Below, in pieces: positions 20,280 to 31,010 of a stretch of DNA of 64,000 nucleotides. Source of the stretch: Limnanthes douglasii subsp. nivea (lineage: Eukaryota; Streptophyta; Magnoliopsida; Brassicales; Limnanthaceae). The stretch lies in contig JAUPFV010000003.1 of assembly GCA_036936605.1 (NCBI GenBank), forward strand, positions 76,988,273-77,052,272, in the 5' to 3' direction. The position numbers and the translations under genes are program-made. The notes beneath the pieces are model-generated. The model saw nothing but the letters and a program-made list of their open reading frames with translations, was not told the origin of the DNA and did no database searches. Positions within the stretch are counted from its first letter, which is position 1, and the number at the start of each line of letters is the position of its first letter.

Positions 20280-22760
20280 TTTTACATTTCTCTTCCTCCG
20301 CCGTTTTCGCCACCGTGGATTCTTCCTCCGATGATATTCCGGTGTTTGTATATTCACTGCTAAAAAGACTATATCCGAGAACGGCTGGCTAAATCTGTCT
20401 AAGCTAGACAAAGAGAAAAAGAGATCCAGGGTTGTAGTTAGATTACCCGCCTCCGAAGGTACAATTACAGTTACCAAGTTGATTGATTATAGAGGAATTT
20501 TCTCGTTCAACAGACTTAACATCCCGACGGAATCCTATTTGTCTGCTTAATCATTCACTTCAAATAGACGTTCATTGAAGCCATCACAATCTCAAGGAGG
20601 GACTATTCACAGGCTTCCTTAGACTTTTATAATAATAGGTTACGATTCAGAAGAAAATTCATCTTCCAAATTGAGTAGATAACCTAAAAGCCGCACAATT
20701 CTTTCAGAGTAGCTAGAAGCAGTCCAACAAAAATAGCCTTCTAATGCCCCTCCTTACAAAATCCAAGTAGGGAGAGAGATATTACACCTCAACAAGCAGA
20801 TCCCTACAAATATGATCAGGCTCTCGAAACAGAATCTGAAGCGCTACATCTGTCCTTGACAAGATTTCATACGTTTATTTTCACGAGAACAAATTAGAAG
20901 TTATTCATGCAAAATAGAGGTTTTACCTCAAGAAGTTAAGGTCAGATTGCCTACACTAGAAATGATATCGATGAGTTGCGGTCCAAAATAGCTATTTATA
21001 TATCCATACCTGCTAAACTAGGGCCTTTGGTTTCCCTTGGATCGTGAAATTGTGAACTACTTCAGCTTGGTAGGACTGTGCCTAAGTTAGTCTAGTCTGA
21101 ACTCTTTGTTTATCTTGATATCATGTATCATGACATCTAGGTTATCAAAATTATGATGCCAATAGAGTGATTCACAGCTATTGCAGGATTGTCTCGCAAA
21201 TTTTACATTCCATTTTACTTATTCAACATGAGGAAAGAATATCAAGTGGTAGATGACCTGCTGGATACCGCTAAACTATGGAAGGTGCAATTTATTTTCA
21301 TCAGTGGCTGGTGGGAAAATGTAAGAAAATTACCTCTCAAGGTAATACGAGTCAGATTACCAGCTTTTGGAAGAATACAAGTAGCCCTCCGAACTCCTAC
21401 TCTTTCTTACATATATGTTTTTATAACTTATCTCTAATATATTTATTTCTACAAATATATTGAAACCTTATATGAATAATCTGGAAGATGCAAAGGTTAC
21501 TTTTAAGAAGTTAAACTAGTGGGCCGAAGAGAAGTGGTCTAATGGCTTACAATAATGTTTCACTATCACTAATTTGGTTCTGAGTTATCTCTAGAAGACT
21601 AACTCTATATGGAAATTAACATGGGAGTAATTGACTACTCTCCAGAACATAGATTATCTTGAAGAGAATTGAAGATTCATATGTCAAGACATTTCTTCTG
21701 ATCAGAATCAAATCCCCCAGCCATCAGAACATGAAAGCTAAGAAAAATAAGCAAGGCACAACAGAAGGTACCGTCGAAGCTTGAACTAGATGAAGTTAAT
21801 GAATCCATGTTAGCTGATTTTACTATCACTGTAAAAAAGGGTGAGGCATCCATAAAGTTTTGTGTGTCAAATAAGAAGAATACACACAAGAGAAGCAAAT
21901 ATAACAATCACAAAAGAGACAAGAAGATGAAGAAGACTACTACCATTCAGAGATTATTCTCCGTTCGGATCTTATACCTCATATAATATCAATTGTTAAT
22001 CATCTAGTACTTCCAGTGTGTGACCCTTCTTCTCTATTGCTTCCTACGCTTAAGGCGCAAAGCTATGGAGATAAAACTCTAATAGGGCCCATCGGGGGGT
22101 TCGACTTCGAGGATCTTGAGAAGGATTTTCCTAAATCTATAAGTAATGCCACCAATGTGGTGTTTAATTGTGAACCTTTAAAAAATTTCAAAGGAGAACG
22201 ACACACTAGGGTATTTGGTTGAGTTTTGTGAGGCATGTTATTGAGATGAAAAGAGAGGTGAAGTGCCGTAGAGAGATAATTATTTCAATTTAAAATGAAA
22301 ATAAGAATCATAGAACATCTCTTGAAGAAGAAAACACAAGGATTGATCGTCTAGCTGATGTATCAAGTCAATCAATGAGGAGCTTGTTCATGAAAAAGTT
22401 ACTTACAAAGGGCTGCAGTCATCCAACTCCAGAGAGATCACTTCATTGAAAAACAATAGGCTACCAATAAGGATTACATAGATCGTTTGTCGAAGGAAAA
22501 AAATGATCAAGAGGCTTTTATAAAGAAATACAACAACGAGGTGGTTTCTCTCAAAGATCAAGCCACATGAGAGACGTAAGATGAAGTAGACACATATGCT
22601 GATGGGATCTTAAAGTCCCTAAACAAACATGATGCCTCAATCAAATCTGACACGGTTTTGGAATTTCACAAGGCATTCTCTACATTAGCCTTTGGGTCTT
22701 TGTAGGAGCTGGTTCTAGAAATATTATGGCCCAATGATATTCCCATATCTTATCAGTTAG
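20280..22760 (+). pseudogene. GypF copy 1 antisense gene, degenerate
   Basis: Plus-strand coding remnants that match the second copy (51950-54700). They include VDSSSDDIPVFVYSLLKRLY, VVVRLPASEGTITVTKLIDY, then FYIPFYLFNMRKEYQVVDDL with KVQFIFISGWWENVRKLPLK (21195-21340), which resembles the putative gypsy type transposon group. Next are a Lys-rich stretch, GPIGGFDFEDLEKDFPKSIS (about 22090-22150) and a coiled-coil stretch (LEEENTRIDRLADV). The end is FGSL(*)ELVLEILWPNDIPIS near 22695-22750. Stops and shifts are frequent. About 170 bp present in the second copy (52470-52665) are absent here. Confidence 0.6.
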
Positions 22761-22766
22761 GTATAT

Positions 22767-24760
22767 CTATAGATATCCTAATGATGGTTTCGATAATGGA
22801 TTTGTTTTGCTGCTCTGAACTACCCTTACCTGGCCTCCGACGGTGTATTTTAAGCATTGGTGAATTTTTAAAGCAACAACATTCATTTTCGATAGCCAAA
22901 ATCTAACAAAGATAGAATTATAAAGAGTTGGACAATCATCCACTACAAACAAAACCCTCATAATATTTTCAAATGGTCATTTACCCAAGACAAATTCTCT
23001 TTCTAATTCACCAATAATATCCACAGAGTTTTCTGTAAATTCCACTATATTTCTATTTGACCGAAGAATAATGGATGAGTTTTTCATCAACATATAAGTG
23101 GAAAAAGTAATATATTATCCGAGCTGCCAGTATCAATCAGAATCCTTCAGATTTATGTTCCTTTAATAGCAGCTACAATTACCACAAAATCCTCATGTGG
23201 CCCAATAACATTTCTTTTAAGTCATCCTCGTAATAAACGAAACTGAACTCAGATATAGATGAGTACATATTTTTCATTCTAACTGTGTAGTCAAGCTAAC
23301 TACTTGTGTCTTTCAAGAGAAACTCGTGGGATTTATCACACTATCCCCTTCAAAAATGGTCAATGACTCAAAGAATTAACATAACTTGGAAACCTTTCCT
23401 CCTTTATCACATATCATATTTACCCGGCCATGATCCAGATCAGGATCCAAATAATTTGAATCTTCATCAAACTATTTGGTAATTACCATCGTATTTTCTT
23501 GTTTGGGGGCTTTTATAGCTTGTCTTCGAACAACAAGTAAAGTTGTATGTACACCACTTACACTTGGCAGTGACCTATGACCCAATTTTGTTATAAAAAA
23601 GTAGTAAGCTTTCAAATCTATATTAACGACTGTATTTCATGCTTCAAAGAAATATAATCCTTAGTATTATGTCCTATATCATTGTGATATTTGCATAATC
23701 GTGTATTTCAATTTTTCCTTCTTATGAGTAACTGTATCAGCCAACAGTCCAACTAAAATCCTTTATCTAAATGAAACTATGGCTACTTGTTCGAAGTAGT
23801 TCACCAAGTTATGTCAAAAAAATTTACTGACCCCTGATGCAACCTATTATACCATTTCAAAGCACTATCCTTGAAAGTTTTAGAAAAATCTCTACACAAT
23901 AACTTATTATCATCATCAAAACTTATCATGACATTCTTGAATTACTCAAGATGTTTATCCAAATCTTTGCTCCTATAATATTTTTCGATTTTTGGAATAT
24001 AAAATGCATAGGTAGATGTTAGGACATGATTTTTGTAGATAAAGGCGATTGCCTCCAATTATGCCCCTGACTATACAAGATCTTCATTAGATGTGGCGAA
24101 TAAACCTGGTTTGGATTGAATAAAAAATTAACCAATGAGCAAGTGGTCTATGTTATCGTCAGCTGATCCTTTTACCTTTCCCTCATTTTTTGCTTCTTAT
24201 CTTTACACTTTAAGTACTCATTTTTACCTAAAGAGTTTTGTTTACTAGATTTGTGGTGTCTATTCGAATGTTTTTTTATATCAACGTTTTTTTGGTGGCT
24301 TCTTTCTTTTTCTTATGATAATAATTGATTCTCGAAAAAGATAAGGAAATTTCATATTCTGAAGTGGAACCCTTACTAGACTCCGAAGAACAAGAATAAT
24401 CTTTGGTTTGATGTTCATTTTAGAGGCTTTAAAGGTTTTAGAAGATTGGTCACTTTGTTGTCTCTTTCGGTTATATTGAGGATTACCATCTGGCCCATCA
24501 GGCTTTTAATGTTCTGATGGAAACTTCCCCAGAATATCCCTCTCATCTTGTCTTTGAGCTCTCAAAGCCTCAGTTTCTCCTTGCAATTGGTCTCACTCCT
24601 CTTGCATAAGAAGTCTTTTTTTTTCATCAGTATATGTGGCGTTCAGATATGCTCTTCTTTGATGATGACTCCCTTATTCTTTATGTGAGTATCGACTTGC
24701 ATTTCATGATCCATCTTTTGAAAGGCTCTGAAGGCGAATTTCGTATGCCATGTTTGAATT
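22767..24760 (-). pseudogene. GypF copy 1 gag-protease
   Basis: Minus-strand gag-pro. The protease signature RILIDTGSSDNIL lies near 23120-23160 and the C-terminal part RVLFVVDDCPTLYNSIFVRF at 22961-22900. Gag core residues (SALKWYNR-like, 23830-23900) and an N-terminal Ser-rich basic region (24200-24600) are recognisable through many stops. It ends near 22780 at QVRVVQSS, short of the ARECY motif that precedes RT in GypA and GypD. Confidence 0.72.
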
Positions 24761-24809
24761 TTACAATCCAGGTACCTTACTCAATGGCTCCCACTATAAT
24801 CGCCAATTT

Positions 24810-25152
24810 TATAGTGGTTAATCTTATTCAAAAGGTATTTTGATAATGTAAGAAAGTGTAATAAATTTAAGGTAGAGAGTAGAGAGATAATTTAGTTGCT
24901 TCAGTTATTATTTAGAAACAGAAAGTTCTATTTTATCAAATGCATTCTCAGAAAGTATTTATAGACTAACTTTTTAGCTTAATTGGCCAAACTATACTTA
25001 TGTGTCAAACCAATAAGTTAATACCCATTAGGTCCAAAACCATAATAAAAACAAATATATTAAAATATAAATATTTAACTAAAAGAATAAATACAAAAGA
25101 TAAATGTTGGTCTGATTTCGAATTTCCCTTTTTAACATTTTTGTCCTCATCA
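24810..25152 (-). repeat. GypF copy 1 5' LTR (343 bp)
   Basis: On the minus strand it starts TGATGAGGACAAAAATG and ends ACCACTATA at the primer-binding region. The second copy has lost almost all of it by a deletion, and only its outer end (gtcctcatcaatcat) remains near 56696-56710. Confidence 0.75.
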
Positions 25153-26246
25153 ATCATAATTCAAATTGGCCTTTATGTTGGATCTTATTGAAATTGGTCT
25201 TTATGTTGATAGATTTAATTATTTTGCAATAAAAAAAATTGGAACAAAAGCGGTTAAATTAATTGAGTTATAAATTAATTGGGTGGATAGATTATTTATT
25301 TAACTAGAGTTTAATAATTTGGTTTAAAAGTGAATGGCTTGGAGAAAAATATATGGTAACTAGTAGTTAAAAAATTAACTTGAATAAGCTAAGTTGGTGA
25401 AACTAAAAATATATAGTAAATCAGTAAAAATAAAAAATAAAAAGTAAAAATGTTAATGTTAATGTAAAAGGATAAAAGACCTAAAATATGTTATTAGAGT
25501 GAGAATTTTATTTTTTAAAAAAAGTATATATTTGGATGTCACGTTACATCACCTAGCTAATTTGGCATGCACCATCGAACATATATGCAACATTCTTAAA
25601 CCTAACTGACGAGTTTGGATACGAAAGAATCTCAGTGACGTATGTTTGTAATAAGTGTTAAACACCGATGACCAATGAAGGATTTTAGCCAATCTTCTTT
25701 GTATCAAATTATTATTGACCGTCTTTGTTTAACAATATTTACATAAGCTATTTATTTATAAAATAATTACAATTCGAACCACGTTTACATAAACTATTTA
25801 TTTATAACAAGTGCGTACAGGGTAAATCCTCAGTGTGATACAATAGCCTGCAAACCAATGCAAGAAGGTAAACCACACAAACTGGCCGAAGAAAGCGTTT
25901 GTAGATGGACTCGAACTCATAATATTTGGTCAGGAGTATATCTTATTCCACCAACTCCGCTACCGCTTGAACGCATATGTTTGTAAATTTGTAGTAAGAT
26001 AATAACAAGATAAATTATTCATACAATTTGACATTTTAACGAAGTTAAAGAGTATTACTTGAATACTAATCAATATCTTGTGTACAAATACTTTGATTCA
26101 TAAGTATCGAACAACCATACTTTCATATCATTACTTTAAGAGGACGCTGTTACATTCTCATCAACAACAACATAATAAACTCTTTTAAAGTTCTATGGAG
26201 TTAAGAAAAAGTGAGAAGAAATTGTTGGGTTTAAACTAAATTGTTA
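25153..26246. other. Gene-free 3' flank of the truncated SUC copy
   Basis: AT-rich sequence, largely colinear with 56700-58392 beside the full SUC gene. Apart from the SINE at 25808-25975 I see no gene. It lacks a 650-bp stretch present in the other copy (57610-58240). Confidence 0.7.
25808..25975 (-). mobile_element. tRNA-derived SINE, 3'-truncated or diverged
   Basis: On the minus strand it reads GCGGTAGCGGAGTTGGTGGA (A box region), then ATGAGTTCGAGTCCATCTAC (B box), then a body TGTGTGGTTTACCTTC, shared with the SINE at 27310-27518. The tail after GTACGCACTTG differs. It is missing from the matching flank of the other segment (near 57380-57400), so it inserted after the duplication. No clear target-site duplication was found. 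Confidence 0.75.
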
Positions 26247-26957
26247 TCAAAGGGGACCACCGGCGGCCACCGTAAGAACTGCGTCCCGTGGTGGCGACGG
26301 AAGCACTGTAAAAGCCAAAATTGCACTAACTAGGGCAACAATTGCGCCGAGAATGAAGCCAGGGAGATTTCCTCCTCCAAATAGGGAGTTAAATGGTCCT
26401 CCTCTGACGGAGACGACCATCTGAGGGATAACAATGACGAGACTCAAAACTCCAAGGGAAAGTCCTTGACCGGCACCAGAACTGCTGGAGAAAATAGAAG
26501 CCAAAGCGAAAGGAACACTGTATGAGATAGCTAATGGAATACCCAAAATCGCAAAAAAGGCTAATGCAGCACCCTTGATGGAATCAGGTGGCGGCGGAAT
26601 ACTTTCACTGGCCGGTAAAGTAGCACGGTGAGCTTCGGCTAGTTTTGTAATAAGAACAGTGAGAGCCAAACAAACAGCTAATAACAAATTAACGATACCC
26701 CATAATCTTTTGACGCCACCAACAGCACGGCCTACGGGTTGAATTCCAAGCGACATAAAAGCGAGGACCACCGAATTTAACATGAGACCCAAAGCGCCAG
26801 CACGGACACCATTGTCATACGCACGTAACGAAGCTTCGGTTGCTGATGATGATGAATCACCGCCGTAGACTTCTCGGCCCATCCAGTCGGTGTCGTACAA
26901 CATGAAAGGGAACCACGCAATCAAGTTCAGACATGTCACCACCAACAGCATCCACAT
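26247..26957 (-). pseudogene. C-terminal half of a sucrose transporter (open frame, 236 aa)
   Basis: The frame [20 protein letters not shown] onward equals residues 296-531 of the full transporter at 58393-59988, that is transmembrane segments 7-12. Homology stops exactly at the CCCATG of residues 295-296. The first half of the transporter, with the RFGRRR loop, is absent. The frame is intact, with about ten substitutions, including Trp to Leu (NLIAW), Gly to Arg (VRGGPFN for VGGGPFD), Asp to Asn and a final Leu for His. A half carrier should not transport by itself. It may be a dead duplicate, or a small expressed membrane protein if the TATA-like sequence upstream works. Confidence 0.85.
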
Positions 26958-27010
26958 GGGTCAAACAAAAGTCAACTGCGTTTTTTAGGTATACTTAAAT
27001 CACATTTGGG

Positions 27011-27018
27011 TATATATA
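27011..27018 (-). promoter_or_regulatory. TATA-like sequence upstream of the half-transporter
   Basis: The minus strand reads CTATATATA, 54-61 bp upstream of the first ATG (26957). The 33-bp segment containing it (26988-27020) is almost identical to 57631-57663, which lies downstream of the full SUC gene. It was therefore joined to the half gene by rearrangement. Confidence 0.35.
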
Positions 27019-27051
27019 GCCATACCCTTTTATAATTCGTATATATAAATG

Positions 27052-27069
27052 ATATATATATATATATAT
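27052..27069. repeat. (AT)n simple repeat
   Basis: An uninterrupted AT dinucleotide run. Confidence 0.95.
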
Positions 27070-27309
27070 GACTAAGACCGAGACTGAGATGTGGTAAGTC
27101 TTCCTTTTTCTTTATTTTAAGTCAAATTCAATTTAAAAGTACATGAATCAATATTGCTGAAACGAGTAATTTATAGATAAGTATCACTTTCTGTGAAATG
27201 AATAAACTATTCTTTTATTTTTCCAAAGACTACTGTCTGTATTACGATGATAAATTTTTATTTATTTGACCAATTTTCAACCTATAACATAGAGAAAACA
27301 TAACTACAA

Positions 27310-27518
27310 GCAAGCTCCGAGTTGGTTGAGTATGGCATTCTTATGATCAAAAGATCATGAGTTCGAGTCCCTCTACATACGCTTTCTCGGCTGAGCTTGT
27401 CACCTTGTGTGGTTTACCTTCTGACGTTGGTTTGGAGGCTATCGCGTCAGACTGAAGGTTTATCCTGTGCGCACTCATTGCACTCTGAATAGCGGATGCG
27501 GGTTCCTTCCGAAAAAAG
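27310..27518 (+). mobile_element. tRNA-derived SINE with 13-bp target-site duplication
   Basis: The 5' end gcaagctccgagttggttga contains an A box and gagttcgagtccc a B box of RNA polymerase III. A tRNA-unrelated body (tgtgtggtttacct, gtgcgcactcattgcactct) and a short 3' tail (gaaaaaag) follow. It is flanked by AACATAACTACAA at 27297-27309 and 27519-27531, a perfect 13-bp duplication. Total length is 209 bp. A second copy lies at 25808-25975 on the minus strand. Confidence 0.92.
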
Positions 27519-27531
27519 AACATAACTACAA

Positions 27532-28639
27532 ATTCACAAATAATTCCAAACGGAATATGAAATCTATTTAATTTATACCGTCAACTTTTATAATTAATAA
27601 TTTGGCATTTGCATTTTATAAAGTCGTGAACACTAATGCTAGTCTAAAATGCTAGAGGAGTTCTAAGTCAATTCAATTCCAGATTTTATTTGACTGACAT
27701 TTTGAACATTGTTTGGCTTTTCATATTCGAATTTTGAATCGAGTTTGAATGTACTAAAATAGTCTCTTATAAAAGTATGCTGATAGACGGAACTCTCGAA
27801 TTTATCTATATTTTTTAAACAAGCTTACAAAATATTGAAATTTATCTAATCCGATTAGAAAAAACTGTGATAGGAATCCAGAGTTAAGAGGTTCAAACCT
27901 AAGTTTTCGTGAAGAGCAAAATTGTCAAAAATAATAACTTCAATGAGTAATTTCAATTTTTAATTTCGTGCGACTTCGCGGAGTAATTGTGGCTTTTTTT
28001 TTAACAATTCCTTTTTGTTACATGTTCTTAATAGCGCGAAAATGGAAAAAAAAATGGTACTCCAAATTATTAAAAAATAGTGATTTTGAATTTCTCTATC
28101 CCCTTTTATTTTAGAATTAGAATACAGTATTTTGAAATATCCATCTTATAAATATAAGACAGGATAAGATGATATTAAAAAACTTATAAATATAAGATAG
28201 GGTAAGATGATATTAAAAAAAATCTTCTACAATATACCAAAACAAATTTTAGCACGAAATATTAAAGATGACTGAAAATAGAACTTACCTTAGCTAGCCA
28301 AACACCAGTGCCGTCCTCATCCAAACAGCACCATCAGCACCCAAACACCAAAAACGAGTCGACTTCAACTCCACCGAATCGAGAACGGCAGCAGGTCGAG
28401 CAACTTACGCAGATGAATAAATAGTAGCCCCTCGAAGCCAGCTACAGCATTCCCCCTCTATCTCCTCACACAAACCAGCCGAAACAGTCCCTCCACGGTA
28501 AGTTGATTCGATTTTGGTTCTTGTTACGGTGTTGATTTGGTCTCTCGTATACACGTTCTGCTTTCGTACTAGGTGATAGGGGTCGACTTTTAGGGTTATT
28601 GATAGGTTACGGTATCGATTTGATACCTTATGTCTGCAA
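27532..28639. other. Gene-free AT-rich stretch with a 38-bp tandem repeat
   Basis: No gene is supported. At 28145-28220 two copies of a 38-bp unit (cttataaatataagacagga and similar) stand in tandem. 28400-28640 is less AT-rich but has no convincing coding frame. Confidence 0.6.
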
Positions 28640-28810
28640 GTGTTCTTCGCCACACGGGGGGAAGAACACGGTCCCTACACCATCGTGTGGCGTAGTAACC
28701 CTGCCCCACGCCATCATTGTGGCGTAGGTATAAGGGTTTACGTCTCATTTATGGCGTGCACCTTTATACCCACGCCACAGTGATGGCGCTGGCTGCTCCG
28801 ATCACCGGCC
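28640..28810. repeat. GC-rich hairpin cluster, left
   Basis: Short imperfect palindromes built on ACGCCA...TGGCGT: for example cacgccatcattgtggcgta (28707-28726) and cacgccacagtgatggcgct (near 28773). A half-palindrome caccatcgtgtggcgta lies just before. A similar cluster lies at 32354-32530. The function is unknown. Confidence 0.7.
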
Positions 28811-28939
28811 GGGACCGGTTTATTCTTGTTCTTTGGTGTGTGTTAACCTGGTTTATGCTATTATTTATTTAAAAACGCTTCGAGCGTGACAATTTGTGTT
28901 TTCGACGAACCTTGACATTTAGTATATTTTATATTTCAG

Positions 28940-30185
28940 GTGATGGATCATGGCGACGCCACACATTCTGCGGATGGCTCGCGGACGAGGAGAATAAAAA
29001 AGCGGAGTAGGGTACGGGGAGCTGGTCAGCCCGTTTTAGCTGCCGATTCAGCAGTTCCGATGGATGAGCTGCCTATAGTTTCCGGACCGCATGCGTCCGG
29101 ATCGAGTTTTGCTTCTGCTTCCGCTTCCCGCGGACGACGACATCCTCCCCCATCTACAGGGCAGCGTAGAGCTCCTCCTCCGTCCAGATTGCCACCGCTA
29201 TTTAGCGAGAATTTCATCTCTCATACTGCATACCACCTTTATATGAGAGAGGTAATATCGAAATTCTAATTTGACATTTTATGACTGTTTAGTTTTATTG
29301 TATGCTAATTCGAACAAATCTTTTCAGGAGCGAGAGATGCGGCTATATGCCCATTATCCTAGTCATAGAGCATGAAGTTTGGCTGCACAGACTATGGTAC
29401 GCACCGTAGTTAACGCCACTCCTTTCGGTCGTCTCATAGAGCCGTTCTATCACATGCACACACACTCCAACATGACGGAGGTTTTTCTAGAGCGGTGGCA
29501 TATGAAGACTAATACTTTCTATCTCTCGTTCGGAGAGATGACGATTACTCTCGACGACGTCCACACCATTTTGGGACTCCCAGTTCAGGGTGAGTTTGCT
29601 GTGTTTCCCGTTATATCTGACAAGACTATGGCCATGCACGAGTGCGCTGAACTGCTTATGGTGGATAAGTTTTCCTTCGTTACGAAGGCTGAGAAATGCA
29701 AGGGCGTTGGTTTCGGGTTTAAATGGCTCTGGAGTAGGTTTAGTGGGCCAGAGTTCTGCGATGACAACCTTGATCTTAGTGATCTGATGGTAGATGTACT
29801 CCAATTAAAAATATTGTGTATGTTCGGCACGGTCATATTCCCGGACAAGAGCAACATGTACTCCAATTAAAAATATTTGTTCTTGTTGCGTGATTTGACT
29901 CAGGAGGGTGTCGGTAGGTACTCATTGGGTAGTGTTGTTCTCGCTTACACTTACCACCATCTGGGTAAGGCCTCTCTTCACGACACGAGGACTATGGCCA
30001 GATGTATCGGTTTGCTGGACACATGGATGCGGGATCATTTTTTCATGCTCCGTCTTGTTACTCGTTCCACTTACACTGAGGGTAAGCCCATTATTGGTAG
30101 ATGGGATACAGCTGCAGCAGTATCTGACTCCCGGACGAAGCTGAACCTTCGTATCTCCATTAACAAGCTGAACCTTCGTATCTGA
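28940..30185 (+). pseudogene. Plant-mobile-domain (PMD) protein, broken
   Basis: Exon 1 (28940-29251) encodes a basic, Ser/Pro-rich N-terminus (TRRIKKRSRVRG) ending ISHTAYHLYMRE. A plausible 76-bp intron (gtaata...ttttcag, 29252-29327, phase 0) follows. Exon 2 has an in-frame TGA at 29373-29375, then the PMD core: MKTNTFYLSFGEMTITLDDV, HTILGLPVQG, FKWLWSRF. The second part (LLRDLTQEGVGRYSLGSVVL, YTYHHLGKAS, CIGLLDTWM) is out of frame after a local duplication at 29856. Homology fades near 30110. PMD proteins of the MAIN/MAIL type exist as host genes and inside transposons; the N-terminal region and surroundings suggest the transposon type. Confidence 0.75.
29794..29877. repeat. Exact 22-bp repeat within the PMD gene, 62 bp apart
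   Basis: ATGTACTCCAATTAAAAATATT occurs at 29794-29815 and 29856-29877 (22 bases; only part is spelled by need). The second copy introduces the stop after SNMYSN and shifts the frame. A short template switch or patch copy would explain it. Confidence 0.88.
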
Positions 30186-30275
30186 CTCCCGGACGAAGCT
30201 GAAACATAATTGAAAAGTAATTGAAACAGAGTTGAAACACAATTCAAACATAATTGAAACATAATTGAAATAGTA
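30137..30275. repeat. Short tandem repeats at the PMD 3' end
   Basis: aagctgaaccttcgtatct occurs twice with a 30-bp period (30137-30185). Then 30200-30275 is built of degenerate ataattgaaac units about 11 bp long. Confidence 0.75.
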
Positions 30276-30394
30276 GTACTACTTAAAACAACACACATTA
30301 AGGAGTAACTTACTTTAAACACAGACTACTCTAAACATAACAACTCGAAGGCACAAACACAGAAATAGTGAAATGATCAGTTGTCGAAATCGTA

Positions 30395-30754
30395 TCACAA
30401 ATTGTTATCTGAATCGTCCCCCTCATTTCTTGCCGCAATCCTATCCTCCAGATACGCCACCATATCCATACTGATGTAGTCTCCTACAGTCATGTTCCAG
30501 GCCAAACGTGCTTCTTTATTAATTCTAGATGGCTGGAAAAGCAGAGCAGTGAGCGGTTGGACGAAGCGGTACCTGCTTTTGATTTCGTCATGATTTCGCA
30601 CTTTAACGTCTCGTGCTCCTAAATGCCCATAGTTGAAATACATCTGACATAGGAGACGGTCGAAGAATCCATCGCTACGATCTTCCACCATTTCTCGGCA
30701 GACAACCCTCGCCGTCTTAAGCAAATGATAGTCTTCATCAGCTGTAAACTCCAT
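30395..30754 (-). CDS. Hypothetical protein, paralogue of 31187-31582 (119 aa)
   Basis: An intact short frame, MEFTADEDYHLLKTARVVCR onward, with acidic and Arg-rich C-terminus. It aligns with the divergent neighbour over about 70 residues: an ED..L.K start, an F...LCQM.F.YG block and an EIK.R block. The spacing of aromatic and basic residues recalls SANT/trihelix-like DNA-binding folds found near plant transposases, but I cannot assign a family. The start codon is the first ATG after the TTGGCGGG-rich intergenic region, about 90 bp away. It may be a small gene or a decayed transposon gene. Confidence 0.5.
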   Translation of the reverse strand: MEFTADEDYHLLKTARVVCREMVEDRSDGFFDRLLCQMYFNYGHLGARDVKVRNHDEIKSRYRFVQPLTALLFQPSRINKEARLAWNMTVGDYISMDMVAYLEDRIAARNEGDDSDNNL

Positions 30755-30844
30755 CTATTCAAGTGTTTGTGTTTTTTTGTAAGTAGACTCTTTGTTTCTA
30801 TTATGAAATATTATATTTTATGACATGTTTATATAATATAGTTA

Positions 30845-31010
30845 CTCTTGGCGGGAGCTATTGCGTTGGCAAGAGTTTTGGGTTAATGAGAATCGGCATT
30901 TGGCAGGTGTTTTTTGGAGGGGATTAAAATGTTGGCGGGTATTTATTGGCGGGAGTTTTTGTGTTGGCGGGAGTTATTATGCCGGTTGGAGTTATTGGTG
31001 GGTCACGGTT
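30845..31010. promoter_or_regulatory. Cluster of TTGGCGGG motifs between two divergent paralogues
   Basis: TTGGCGGG occurs exactly at 30848-30855, 30932-30939, 30946-30953 and 30964-30971. Weaker forms (ttggcaagag, tggcaggt, ttggtggg) lie between and after them. The motif fits the plant E2F consensus (TTSSCGSS). The cluster sits in the shared upstream region (30755-31186) of genes at 30395-30754 (-) and 31187-31582 (+). Confidence 0.55.

Larger units (their letters stand above)
19867..25152 (-). mobile_element. GypF copy 1: Tat-type element with gag-pro fused to an antisense gene
   Basis: Read on the minus strand: 5' LTR (24810-25152), primer-binding region (aattggcgattatagtggga, 24790-24809), gag and protease to about 22780. 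It then passes directly, without RT, RNase H or integrase, into the opposite-strand gene (20280-22760). The matching region 51506-56700 has the same deletion, so it predates the segment duplication. No 3' LTR is seen; GypC lies at that end. This is a deleted, probably non-autonomous form. Confidence 0.72.
10036..26960. repeat. Segment I of a direct duplication (GypC-GypF-SUC)
   Basis: The pieces 10036-11984, 19830-25152 and 25153-26960 match, in the same order and orientation, 49024-50925, 51478-56700 and 56701-59106. GypD and GypE DNA (11985-19829) is extra here. The right end cuts the SUC gene after residue 296. Confidence 0.88.

Noticed and set aside
27310..27400. Possible tRNA gene (A and B boxes)
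   Set aside because: The cloverleaf is not convincing, and the 13-bp target duplication with a tRNA-unrelated body shows a SINE.
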